64,000 nucleotides of DNA from Selaginella moellendorffii. Taxonomy: Eukaryota > Streptophyta > Lycopodiopsida > Selaginellales > Selaginellaceae. Positions 36,626 to 47,937 of the stretch are shown piece after piece (positions within the stretch are counted from its first letter, which is position 1; the number at the start of each line of letters is the position of its first letter). The DNA lies in NCBI RefSeq assembly GCF_000143415.4, contig NW_003314317.1, positions 999,183 to 1,063,182 on the forward strand, given 5' to 3'. The position numbers and the translations under genes were made by a program. The notes under the pieces are model-generated. The model was not told the origin of the DNA. It saw nothing but the letters and a program-made list of their open reading frames with translations, and made no database searches.

Positions 36626-39600
36626 ATGGTAAGTCTTTTAGGCCAAGTAGAAAATGGCATGAGGCCACATGCCATTCAGTAGCAACATTGGCATGCACCG
36701 ATTGGGCTCTCGAGTGCAGTCCGGTTACAGATGGCGTGTAGCCTCACGCCATCTTAGGATGCAGCCTCAAGACATCTGATGCAGTGGTGAATGGCGTGTG
36801 GCCTCACGTTATTTCCAGCTGCTAGCTTTTCATCTGTCAGCTCTAATTGTTGTGCATTTTTGAACAGGCGAGGAATTGCGTTCTTCTTCCAGCCACTGTC
36901 AATGTGGATGCAGAGAAGGGGGAGGAGCTCACCAGTTGGACTTTCGGGATGGAAGGCGAGGATCTGATGCTGTACAACACAGATGGTGGGAGAAAAGAAT
37001 GCATGGGGATCCTCATCCAAGTGACAGACACTCCATGCAGTTCCATGCAAGAATATGGACTGGCACTTGTGGTAGAGACAGCGTCCGCCTTCAAGATCCA
37101 CCTTGCACATCCTAGCGGCTTCCCGGAGGGGGGCAGCGGCTATGAGGAATTCCTAGAGGGAGCTAGGGAGAGGTTGTCCAGGAGGCCCACAATTTCAAAG
37201 ACGCTGCGGGTCTATGAAGATCATATGGAATCCACGGACCTCACCTACGGCGATGTTCAAAAACTATATTCCAACATTGAGCCGTTGAGAGTGCCTCCAG
37301 TTTGCGAAGCGAAGGGGAAGGGGGTCGATCTGGAAACTACCCCGAAGCAGAAAAGGGTGGTCAAGCTCAAGCCGACGTCCGACTCTGCTGCTCCAAAAAA
37401 GAAGCTACTCGGTGATGCCATTGCCTCGGGTTCGAACACTACACCCACCAAAAAGAAGAGCCGCAAAGAGCAGAAAGAGCAAGAAGAGGCAGCAAAAATC
37501 GTCGCAGATAATAGTACTTGTTACTATTCCAACAAAGTATTACAATCGACGTGAGCCGTATCGAGATCCAAAGCAAATACAACCACAGGCTAGTATCTGA
37601 TGAGTGGGTGGAGAAACTGAAGCAGAAGATGCTGGCAAGTCCAGTAACACCCGACATCGCAGACGTGATCCCCTACTACCGAACAATGAAGGGCGAGACG
37701 AGGTTTCCAGACTTGATCAATAGGAAGGTGTTGGACGATCAGAACATCCGGTTCTATGCCGTCTCCGGGCAGCATTCTAGCTTGGCGATGCAACAGATAG
37801 TTGTGGATATTATGGTGGGCGAGGAGGTGAAGAAAGTCTTCAAGACAAGAGTTGTCCGCCTGATAAAAGGCAACTCGCCCCTCCGATCTATCATATACAT
37901 CTCCCACGCGCAGAATGTCAAGCAAGAAACGTGCTACAAATCGGGTCTGCACGAGACATTGGCACGAACACGGAAGCTCTGGGTTCAACTGAAGAAGCCA
38001 CAAAAACCAGGACAAGGACGTGCACTAGCAACTAGCGCCTGGCAGGTAAGCCTCGTTGCATGTGGCATAGCATGTGGCCTCACGCCATTTCCATTGCAGG
38101 AATTCTCGAGTCTTCTCTCGAAAACACTGGGGGTCAATGACACACTCAGCATCCATAACATTCTACTCGCGACAAAAGTTGTTTTTGACAAATGGGTAGA
38201 TGTGCTAAGGAGGTACCATGACGGGGAGTTGCTAAACTCAATGGGTGTGGAGGACGGCCGGAAGCCCAATGATTTGAAGCTCAACGCCTTGCATTTCTCG
38301 CGGTCTCTAGACGACGACGACCTTCTGACAGTGGCTAATGCTCTTCTACTTGGTGAGGTAGTCTTCAACAAGACCAAAATGACTCCCGGCCATATTGTGA
38401 CATACGAGGACTTGTGCACGACTCTGAGAGCTCGTGCGCTATTGAAGGATTGGATCTTCGAGCAAGTGGCCGTGGCGAGGGTGAGCATCGACACCACGCA
38501 AGAGATGATGGAAGAGCTGGACTTGTCAAATGAAGACATCGACGAGTACGTGAAGGGGGCCCCCAAGTTCATCGATCTGCTGCGGGATGCCACGAAAAGT
38601 AAAGCTGAGAAGTTGGATCAGTATCCAAATTTCATTAAGAGGGATGTCGACCGCCGGCTTCAGAAACAGCTCGACCCCGCAGCAGAGGCCTATCGAGAAC
38701 CTTACCGGGTATACGTGAATTCGGATGAGGATCAAAGGTGGAGGAGCATCGTTTCCCGTGGAGATGAGCAGGTCAAGAACATCTTTTGTGTGATGGACTT
38801 CACAAACGAGGAGATCACTCATGCAGACGAAGTCAGCTCCATCATTGACTTAATGGTGGGACTTGCAGAGGTGGAATCTTCAGTCCACTATATGATCTAC
38901 GACTCCGAATCCTATCACAAGTTCTGGAAGGCCTTGAACGAGGTGAAGGCTCGGTTGAAAGGCAAGGAGATGCGGGAGATCCATGGGATAATGGCTAAGA
39001 AGAAGATACCGACGAATGTCCGCATCTTCACAGTCGCCCTTGTTATTGGTCCTGCAGAAAAGTGGGACTGGAGTGACTTCCCAGCTTCGTTCAACAAAGC
39101 CGATCGAATTGATCTGAGGGAGGTCAATTTACCCGTGCCTGAGGAACTGAAGACGGCTATGGAGCTTTCGAATCCAAAGAAAGCTCCAGGTGCAGCATGG
39201 GAAATGCTCAGCTGGGTCTTCAACGCAATAGCGGGTGACTCCAAGGGCAAATGCGTTGTCGAGTACAACTGCGGCGGACTATTCTTTCGAGCCGCACTAC
39301 TCAAGGGTGTCCCGTGTGTTGCGGTGACAAACTCCATTGAAGAGGTGACTTCAATGGAGCATATAATTACAGTTGCCAAAGAAAAACAGTATCTTCTCTA
39401 CGAACCTGGTGAGTACGCACTTTAAGTTTAAATGTTATCTCACAAGCTCTGTATGCAGGAGCGTGGCCACCCCCAGATGCTGAAACGGCGTTAACAGCTA
39501 CTGATGTTAGGCCGAGGTCACAACCTGCACAAGGTAAGGTCACGTGAGGCCTCACGCCATTTTGATTATAGATCGTTGTGAATATTCAGACACGAGGACT

Positions 39601-42215
39601 GAAAAGCGCACTGGTGGCGCGTCGAAGAAGGAAAAACAGACAAGCAATAGGAAAAAAGGAGGTACAAACTATATTTGCAATGGCGTGTGGTCTCATGCCA
39701 TTCCTTGCAGGAGACACTTCTTCAAAGGCAAAACAGGCAAGCACCAGCCAAGCTCAAACTGACAGTGGTCATAAAAAGCGAAAGCACGTTGGACAGTCGT
39801 CGGGATCAGAGGCGTTTGATTCGAAAAGGAAGAAGGGCAACGAAAAGATGATAGGTAATGCCTCGCGGTTATGGCGTGTGTGCTCATGCCATTCATTGCA
39901 GATCAAGGGCTGAGTGAAAGGAGCCAGTCACCACCTTCTGACTCAGATTCCTATGGCGGACTCCCCTTCCCCAATCTCAATGGAGAGGTACAATGGATGA
40001 GGGATGCTTTTCAAGTCAGGGCCACGTTTTTCTCATCTCGTCGTCTTCGAAGTTTGCAAGAACGTGCAGAAACCATGTTAAGACAGTCGGGTGAGGATAC
40101 GGTCCTAGGTCACGCACTAAAACAGGCTATGGATGTCTTGTATTTTGAGATGGAGACTCGGCCAGATGATTTTTCCAAGATGGTCCTGGAAAAACAAGCA
40201 ATCCAGCCTGAGCAGCCTATGGAAGAAATGCAAGAGGGGGATGAGGAGCCAGAGAAAGATAATGAGCAGGAAGAGCAGAAGGACGAAGAGGAGGACGAAG
40301 AAGAGGAGGACGAAGAAGAGGAGGACGAAGAGGACTTGGATGGTCCTCACAATGGTGACGATCACAATAATGACGAGGACGATGATGATGATGATGGCCA
40401 GCCTAAGGTGGCCAAAGAGCAGCGGAGGAAGGTCATACAAGACAAACCATCAGGTAAATAATAGTACATCCATTCCTAACCTTTTACCATTTCTAACATT
40501 GTCCATGTAGGTCGCAGAAGAAATGGTAAGTAGAGATTATTCAGTTGAATTAAGATACAAACTCTAGCCTTTAGTGTCGAGGAAGGATAGTGCCAAGCAA
40601 GGGTCGAAACGTATGTCCAATCCTTCAGAATCAGCAGTGCGCCCAAGTGATATCGGTCCTAGTTCCTCAATAGCAGTTGATGGTAAATACAGTATAGTCG
40701 ATTCAATGTGCTAATGAGTTTGTTTTTAGTAGCACGGGAGGATACCATCTCAATCGAAGGGAGATATTTGGACATGCATATGGATCCGCCAGTGGACTCT
40801 ACTTGCATGCAAGAGTCATCAGAGCTGGTGGAGGCTACTATCCATATCAACGCCAAGCAAGCTGACCACGCTCCACTTGATGCTGCCCATACCACTGAGT
40901 CAATCTTGTCCACGTATCCAACTGACGGTGACCAGGCGCCATTGGACCCGCATGAGGCCGCCCCAGCCGCCGAGCCGGTCGTATCCTCATTTCCAACGTG
41001 TGCCCAATCGTCTGACTACGCGCCGTTGGAACCTCCCTACACCGCCCCTGCTGCCTGTTCGGTCATGTCCACTTTGCCAACGGAGGCACCAGCTGAAATG
41101 GCGTGTGATCACACGCCATCGGAACCACCCCATGCCACTGTTGAGCCAGTTGTACCAGAGTCTACAGCTGAAATGGCATGTGCCCACACGCCATCGGATG
41201 CGATTGACCCCACATTGCAGAGGAGAGTATTTCTGCCCTTCACGTTTCCTCGACCAAAACCCTCTGAACGACCATCGGGAGCACCATTCGCTAATATTGT
41301 AGATGGTAAAATTGACTTGTACCATTTTTTATGCTAACGCATTTCATTTCAGAGTCACGGCGAAAGTACTGTATCGTTTTTGATCTGAACGGTGTCCTTT
41401 TCTCCCATGAGCGTGGCTCGTCCTCGAATGTCACTGCACCCTCCAAAGCCTGCGGTCGCAAGTTGGTCAAAAGAGACAGATTCACATTAATCACACGGGA
41501 GAAACTGCGGGATCTAATAATGACCATGCGACACTTAAAACAGAGGGCCGGGTTCAATTTGCAATTGGGAGTTTGGACATCCATGATGCGCCACAATGCA
41601 TTAACGTTGCTACAGATGATGCACGATCAGACGCGAGTAATATTACCATTTGACTTTCTCCTAACGCAGGAGGATTGCTTGACTATGGTCCATGTGAGGG
41701 GTAGCAAGCCCATCTTCGTCAAGGCAGAGGCTGTAGTGATGAACCGGACTGCTAGGTCAAGTGAAATCCTCATCATCGATGACTCGCCGATTAAAACTGC
41801 AGCGAACACGCACACATATGCAGTGCACCCCATCTCTTGCAGTATGGAAACTAGGGAGAAGAAACCGTATGTTCTGGGGGACCTTGCAAAACGGCTTGAA
41901 GCGATGGTGATAGAGAACCGGCCAGTCCAGGAGGTGGCTGCAGAAATCAACCAAATGGCAGATGGAACGGTATATCAGAAGCCATTTGATCGGACAGACA
42001 CCAGTCATCATTTATGGCATGTATATTGTCTAGCCAAGCACTATCCGCATCTCCATAATCTGCTCAACCGGATGGGTTCTTCGACCACTGAACATGAGCG
42101 TGGACGTATTAGAGAAGAGATGGCATTACTATTGGGTTTAAATCCTGATAGTGTGGAGAGTGATGAAATTCCAAGATTATTGTATAGGCGTTGGAGGCAA
42201 AAAATAACAGTCTGA
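36626..42215 (+). CDS. ParB-like / acidic linker / FCP-SCP phosphatase-like fusion protein
   Basis: One gene by splice reading. ATG at 36626-36628 ends the first coding exon (donor gtaagt); exon 2 starts at 36868. Then introns 38046-38099, 39409-39458, 39534-39571, 39662-39710, 39855-39901, about 40453-40510, 40526-40574, 40683-40729 and 41306-41352; all after the first two are phase 1, and 40511-40525 is a 15-nt microexon. Domains: an unplaced N-terminus with a Lys-rich end; a ParB-like region (37560-37930, core FYAVSGQHSSLAMQ); a long helical region; Lys-rich and very acidic linkers; and a C-terminal FCP/SCP-type HAD domain (41370-41900) with DLNGVL in place of DxDxT and IIDDSP near the end. 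The second catalytic Asp being Asn makes phosphatase activity doubtful. The frame shifts unexplained near 37500-37550 (error or mutation). Two palindromes are translated in exon 40730-41305. Confidence 0.6.
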
Positions 42216-42949
42216 GATGGCATGTATTTATTTAAAAATGTAACTTATTATGGCATGGGGTTCCATGCCATTGTATTAATATTAAAAGACAATTCTTTGA
42301 GAGGATTTGCATTATACTAGAAGTGTTACAGCATGTTATTGGAAGTCTACGAAGTTGTTTTATTAATAAGGGGAAAGTAAAGATTGAATGGGGACTTGGG
42401 CTCCACCTAGACTCGGAGCAACTGAGCCAATATTAAAAGGATGGAAAGAAATTGGACGACGATGACAAGGAGAAGAGAGAGGTGAAGCAGTGAGAAGTGA
42501 TTGAGTAGACATTTCCTTGTTTATAATAAAATGGCATGTGCCTCAATGCAGTTGAATTTTGTTATATTTATATACTATATAAAGGTTTGGAAACCTTATT
42601 TTACAAGTGGGATAATGACAATTCCCACTTTAACGAAATAGAGCTTGTGGGGAGTCAAGGATTCTCGGTTGCTTTGTTTGCAGGTGAGGGATACTATGGG
42701 GCTTGCCTTTTAAGACCTCACAGCAAACTGGAAAAGGTGGTGGCCTCATTTTTCTCTTTGTTTGCATTTTGAGAAACAAAGAATCTGGAAAGTGTTTGGT
42801 GGGGGTAGTTGATAGTAGTTTAAACCTGATGGGAGTATTTATTTTTACATTAAATATCATTTGTTAAATGTAGTGATGATCCTAGATGTGTGCCCTCTTG
42901 CTCACACAACTGATATCTTGGATTGTTTGGGGAAAAATTGTTGATTCAT
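42216..42949. other. 3' flank of the fusion gene and edge of the palindrome island
   Basis: A full palindrome copy at 42250-42271 and a half copy at 42531 mark the right edge of the island. A CTATATAAAGG TATA-like motif lies at about 42573. No gene supported. Confidence 0.6.
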
Positions 42950-45480
42950 CAAGTTAGATTTTGCTTTTGGCCGAAGAAAATATTCTTAAGACTGTTTTTT
43001 GTATATCATTTGATTTGTACGAGTTCTTGGTGATGTTGTTTGGTTTGAATAATGTTTTAGCAACTTTCCAGCGGATGATGGATAAAGTTCTTTATGATAT
43101 GCCAAAAGTGAGTATTGACTTCATCGATAATGTCTTAATCCACTCAGAAGGGATGATGTCTTAATCCACTTGGAAAGGACATGGGAAGAACACGTCCATG
43201 ATATTCGTAAAGTGTTAGATTGGCTACAATAAGTTGGTTTAAAGTTGAAGCAGTCGAAATGCATATTTGGGTTCAAGGACACGACTTATCTTGGGTATCG
43301 TATTTCTCGTGAGGGTTTGCAAGTTAATCCTAATAAACTTGTGGCTATTCCAAAGTTCCCTACTTCGAAGTGTGTGAATGATGTGTAGTGCTTCTTGAGT
43401 AAAGTGCAATATCTTAATCGTTTTGTGAATCATTTTTTTGATTGCACTGCACCGTTACAAACGTTATTGAAGTCATTAACATCATCTTTCATCTTGTCTG
43501 TGGATTGTGAGCGAGCGTTCATGGATCTCAAGGAGCTATTGACGACTCCTCTGGTTTTGGTGTATTTTAACTACACTCGACCTTTCATTTTGCGCATGGA
43601 TGCTTCTGATATTGGTCTTTGAAGTGTATTGATGAAAAAAAGCTTGAATCTACTTGGTCAGTGCTATTTTATTGCATATATAAGTTGTACATTACAACTA
43701 GTGGAAGCAAACTACTCAATGATAAAGAGTTTACGGTTTTAAGAAACTTTATGCATATCTACATAGTTCTCAGATGTTATTGGAAGGTGATCATGTTGCT
43801 GTTACTTTATTATTGAAGTGGAAGAACTTGATTAGTCGTACTGTTCGGTGGGTTTTGAAGCTTTAGATATATGATTTTGATATTGCTCATTGTTCGAGGA
43901 GTTTTATAGTTGATGCTGATGCCCTTTCTTAAGCTTCTTTTATTTCTTTGCTCTCTTCTCATGTTTCTGACGAGCCTATTATTTTAGCATTTATAGATTT
44001 TCTATACGAGAATTTTATATAGTCGGTGGTGCATCATTTGCTGATGACTTACCATTCTGGCATTTACATTCTTAATATCGCTTTGAGGATGGCTTTCTTT
44101 ATTTTGTGGGGACAGACCTTGATAATCATTTATCGTTGGTGGTGCCTTTAATTTTTATTCCATGGTTTCTCCATACTTACCATGATTCTCTTATTCTAGG
44201 CAGGCATATAGGACATCATTGTGTGATTGAGAAGTTACACAAGTCTTTCTATTAGTCGGAGATGCAACGTGATGTTATTTGGTATATGCATAACTACATT
44301 TAGTGCCAAGCTTATAATACTCCCCCTCGTGCTATGGAAGGACAATTGGAGTTAATTGCAATTTCTCATCTGTTTAAGTTGGTGGCATTTGATCTTATGG
44401 AACTTTTTTCATGATCGACTTTTGGCAATGAATATGTTATTATTGCTTTTGACTACTTGATTTGCTGAGTGAAAGTTGGTGCTCTTGCTAGTGCCTTTGC
44501 AATTGATGTTAAATACTTCCTCCTCAATCGAGTGGTGTTCCAACATTCTTGTCCAGAGCGAATTCTTTTGGATAATAGTCCCACATTTATGGCTAAAGTA
44601 TTTCATGTTTTGACGTTTTAATTAGGGATATGCCACACTTTCATGAGTGTTTATTATCCATAGTCAAACAGTTTGGTGGAACAGCTTTTTCGAACATTCA
44701 AAGGGATGATCACGAAGTACGTGAATTTTTAGCATTTGGATTGAGATGGTTATTTGTTATTTCTTTAGTATGCATATGTCATAAGGGTGTAGAGTTTTGT
44801 TAGTGCTTCACCATAAAAACTCTTATATGGTCATGATCCAATATTATCAACAAAGTTGGGTTGTGTAGCGCATGTGATCATGGGATGAGATTTGGATATA
44901 CTGTCACCGTGGATCCTTGGAACCTTGGGGGATAAAATAGCCACTAAGGGCTCTCTCATCAAGCAATTGCCCCTTTTCCAGTTGGCTTAAGGGGAGATAG
45001 ATAAGGTGCGCTACAGGTTGACCTTTGTGATTACCACGAGCTATTAATGCTAGGTCGTGGGATCAATATTTGACGAGCATTCTTTCATTTATCCGAGTAG
45101 AGTTTGCCGAACACTTGGGTTGCATATAAATGGGAGAACAACAACGCTACAGCTCTCATCATCATCCACTTGTGGAGTACAAAGTGAATGATTTGGTGTT
45201 AGTCCATTTTCTTATGATATGTGGTTTATCTAAGAGGCTCCTTGCTTAGTAGAAAGGATTGTATTAGATGTTGCAGCAAGTTGGATTGTAAGTTTATGAG
45301 GTTTGGCATGACGTTTAGTAAGCCGATCCTTCTTCGTACAAAGGGATTAAAAAGAACTAGTACCACCTATACATCTATAAATGCCTTTTTTTTATGTTCC
45401 TTTAGATCCCGGCTCATCTACGAGAAAATTTTAATGATCTTTCATTATTCTGAGAGGAGGGGATAATGTGATATCCAAGT
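42950..45480 (+). mobile_element. Dead Ty3/gypsy retrotransposon
   Basis: Fragments in element order but broken by stops and frameshifts: reverse transcriptase (42960-43165, with an LFGLNN and FQRMMD block), the connection/RNase H start (43250-43620, GYRIS and MDASD), the integrase zinc region (about 44200-44310, H-H-C-C) and integrase core (44380-44720, LLDNS and LVEQLFRTFKG). About 44930-45480 probably contains LTR sequence, part of which recurs near 19552 and 1268. Not functional. Confidence 0.8.
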
Positions 45481-45735
45481 GTATAGCTATGATGCCATAT
45501 ATTAATATTAGTGTAGTGGGATTTTGGTAGCTGTTGAATTGGTTTTAATACGGACCACTCATATACAAGTTAGGGTTTTTGGGCTAATTAATATGCATAT
45601 TTTTTATATTCCCTTTTTATATTCCACTATTAATTAAGTTAAGGATTTACATTTAACATGTGTTGTACATATAAATATACATCATTTGATATTATTATTA
45701 AAATTAGTGAAAAGGAAGATGAACCCTAAAATGCG

Positions 45736-47937
45736 ATGGACGACAGAGGTATGTTTTGTAGCGTCCCAGTTGTTGCCGAATCTTTATGCGGCGCCTTGTC
45801 TCTTGCCCCGACCGGATGCAACAGCCCAGTATCTCGGCAAGCCTCCAACGCGAATCTTGTCACGCATGACGCAACCCACATCGAATCTGTCCACGCATCA
45901 TTGAAAGCTTGCATCAGGACCAAGGATTTGCAATGGGGGAAAGTGATCCACTCGCAAGGAGCGATCCTCCTTTCCAGGAATGTTAATCTGGCCAATTCCC
46001 TCATCACCATGTACTGCAAATGCGGGAGCCTCGACGACGCTCGCAGCGTTTTCGATGGGATGCTACTCCGGGACGTGGTTTCCTGGAACGCTTTGATGCA
46101 AGGGTATGTGGACGCTGGCCAGGGAGGCAAGGCCTTAGAGATTTTCTCGCGGATGATGGAAGATAGCGGCTGTGACCCGGATGCTCGGAGCTTCGTAGCT
46201 GCGATCAAGGCTTGCTCCAGCGAGCTCCAAGAAGGAGAGTCTTCGACAGATTCGGATGGGAAAAAGCTCTCGATCAGGGGGAAAGCTCTCGACAGAGGGC
46301 GATGGATTCACTCTCAAGCTGCAAAGTTTGGCTGCGAATCCAACATGTTTGTTTCGAGCTCGCTCATCGACTTTTATGCCAAGTGTGGACGTTTGGTTGA
46401 CGCGCGCCGGGTTTTTTCCAGAATGCGAGTTCGCGACGTGGTAACTTGGAATGCGATCATTCTGGGACATGCCGAGAACGAGGAGCCGGAGCTGGCTTTG
46501 GAGTTCTTCTCGAGCATGCAAAGGGAGGGGAGTGTTCCAAACTCTCGAACTTTCGTCGCGGCGATCAAGGCTTGTGCTGTTCTTGCCGAGTTTGAGTCGA
46601 GCACTAGAGTGGAGAAGTCTGATGTGAAGGTGGCGAGCTTGGAGAGAGGCATGGCTCTTCACTCGCAAGCGGAGAGAAGTGGCAGTGTCTCGGACGTGTT
46701 TGTGCGGAATATTTTGGTGGATATGTATGCAAAGTGTGGAGACGTAGAGGATTCCCGGCATGTTTTTGACAGAAGTTCCCATCGCGACGTTGTATCCTGG
46801 AACGCTTTGATCCTGGGATACGCAGACAACGGAGAGGAGCATCTAGCTTTGGGGCTTTTCTCGAGCATGCCCAAGCCAAACTCTCGAAGTTATGTTGCTG
46901 CTCTAAAGGCTTGCAGTGCTCTGGCAGCTAAAGAACAAGGCAAGGAGTTTGATGGAAAAGCTGGCATCAAAATCGATTCTTTGGAGAAAGGCATGGCTCT
47001 CCACGCTGGAGCAGCGATATCCGGCTGCGAACTCGATCACTTTGTAGCAAACACTCTGGTAGACATGTACGTGAAGTGTGGTAGCACTGAAGATGGCCGC
47101 AGGGTCTTTGAGAAAATCCCACACCGGAGTGCTGTTTCGTGGAGCGCTTTGATTCTGGGCTATGCAAACAACAGACAGGGGAAGCTGGGACTCGAGCTTT
47201 TCTTGCAAGAAATGGAGAAAACTCCGGGTTTGACACCAAACGCTCAAGCTTTCAACTCGGTTTTAAAGGCTTGTGCGAGCGTTGCCAACTTGAGAAGCTC
47301 CAAGTTTTTTCACGGAGAGATTTGCAAGAGTGGATGCGAAAGTATCCCTGCGCTGGGGACGAGCCTGGTGGACTCTTATGGAAAATGCGGCAGTTCGAGC
47401 GAGGCACAGCGAGTGTTTGATCTTCTCGCGAGGAACGATGTGGTAAGTTGGACTGCTCTTATTTCTAGCTACGCTCATCAAGGTGATACTGAAAAGGTTT
47501 TGTGCTGGTTTCACAGGATGCGGGACGAAGGAATTCAAGCAAATGAGGTAACTTTGCTGTGTGTTCTCTCGGCTTGCAGTCGTGCGGGATTGAGCGACCG
47601 AGGGAAGAAATACTTTGAGGCAATGGTTCCAAAGTTTGGTGTCACTCCGAGCATAGAACACTTCCACTGCATGGTGGACATGCTGGGACGAGCAAACTCG
47701 CTGGAGGAGGCGGTGTCCATGGTAAGCTCGATGCCATTTCGAGCGAGCTCGGTGTCATGGATGACAGTGCTAGATGGTTGCAGGAAGTGGAAGAATGTGG
47801 AGGTGGGAAAGCTCGCGTTTGAATCGCTGCTGGAGCTGGACAAGCGAGATTGCGGTGCGTACGTTGTCATGGCAAACATCTATGAGAGTGTGGGGATGTT
47901 TGAGCAGGCAAAAAGCAGCAGAGAGAAAAGAGAATGA
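45736..47937 (+). CDS. PLS-class pentatricopeptide repeat protein
   Basis: A single-exon frame of 733 residues. It shows regular 31-36-residue PPR units with the RDVVSWNALI-type turn, MYAKCGS-type helices and a KACS/KACA motif. The end (MPFRASSVSWMTVLDGCRKW, then LLELDKRDCGAYVVMANIYE) is the start of the E region, but it stops at SSREKRE, so the rest of E and any DYW deaminase are absent. Such proteins bind organellar RNA and help with editing or processing; without DYW it would need a partner deaminase or have another role. I see no clear transit peptide. The same 3' region is the source, or a sister of the source, of the scrambled pieces at 26080-26530. Confidence 0.88.
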   Translation: MDDRGMFCSVPVVAESLCGALSLAPTGCNSPVSRQASNANLVTHDATHIESVHASLKACIRTKDLQWGKVIHSQGAILLSRNVNLANSLITMYCKCGSLDDARSVFDGMLLRDVVSWNALMQGYVDAGQGGKALEIFSRMMEDSGCDPDARSFVAAIKACSSELQEGESSTDSDGKKLSIRGKALDRGRWIHSQAAKFGCESNMFVSSSLIDFYAKCGRLVDARRVFSRMRVRDVVTWNAIILGHAENEEPELALEFFSSMQREGSVPNSRTFVAAIKACAVLAEFESSTRVEKSDVKVASLERGMALHSQAERSGSVSDVFVRNILVDMYAKCGDVEDSRHVFDRSSHRDVVSWNALILGYADNGEEHLALGLFSSMPKPNSRSYVAALKACSALAAKEQGKEFDGKAGIKIDSLEKGMALHAGAAISGCELDHFVANTLVDMYVKCGSTEDGRRVFEKIPHRSAVSWSALILGYANNRQGKLGLELFLQEMEKTPGLTPNAQAFNSVLKACASVANLRSSKFFHGEICKSGCESIPALGTSLVDSYGKCGSSSEAQRVFDLLARNDVVSWTALISSYAHQGDTEKVLCWFHRMRDEGIQANEVTLLCVLSACSRAGLSDRGKKYFEAMVPKFGVTPSIEHFHCMVDMLGRANSLEEAVSMVSSMPFRASSVSWMTVLDGCRKWKNVEVGKLAFESLLELDKRDCGAYVVMANIYESVGMFEQAKSSREKRE

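Larger units (their letters stand above)
29873..42551. repeat. Interspersed 22-bp palindrome family, about 20 copies
   Basis: Each copy pairs a left arm ATGGCRTGNGG with a right arm CCNCAYGCCAT. Good copies: 29961, 31784, 31841, 33687, 33884, 35471, 35709, 36654, 36731, 36791, 38067, 39539, 39680, 39871, 41098, 41173, 42250. Half or weaker copies: 29873, 30371, 34503, 34540, 42531. A variant GCATGAGCCCACACGCTATA occurs near 34610, 35555 and 35850. R/Y variation at matching arm positions keeps G-C or G-U pairing. Copies occur in introns, in coding sequence, between genes and in a 3' flank, and none was seen outside this island. Confidence 0.85.

Noticed and set aside
29873-42551. CRISPR-like array
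   Set aside because: Repeats are unevenly spaced by hundreds to thousands of bases, lie in genes and introns, and the organism is a plant.
42961-43164. Intact gene for a reverse transcriptase
   Set aside because: Only a fragment of the RT domain is open; stops and frameshifts follow through RNase H and integrase, so it is a dead element.
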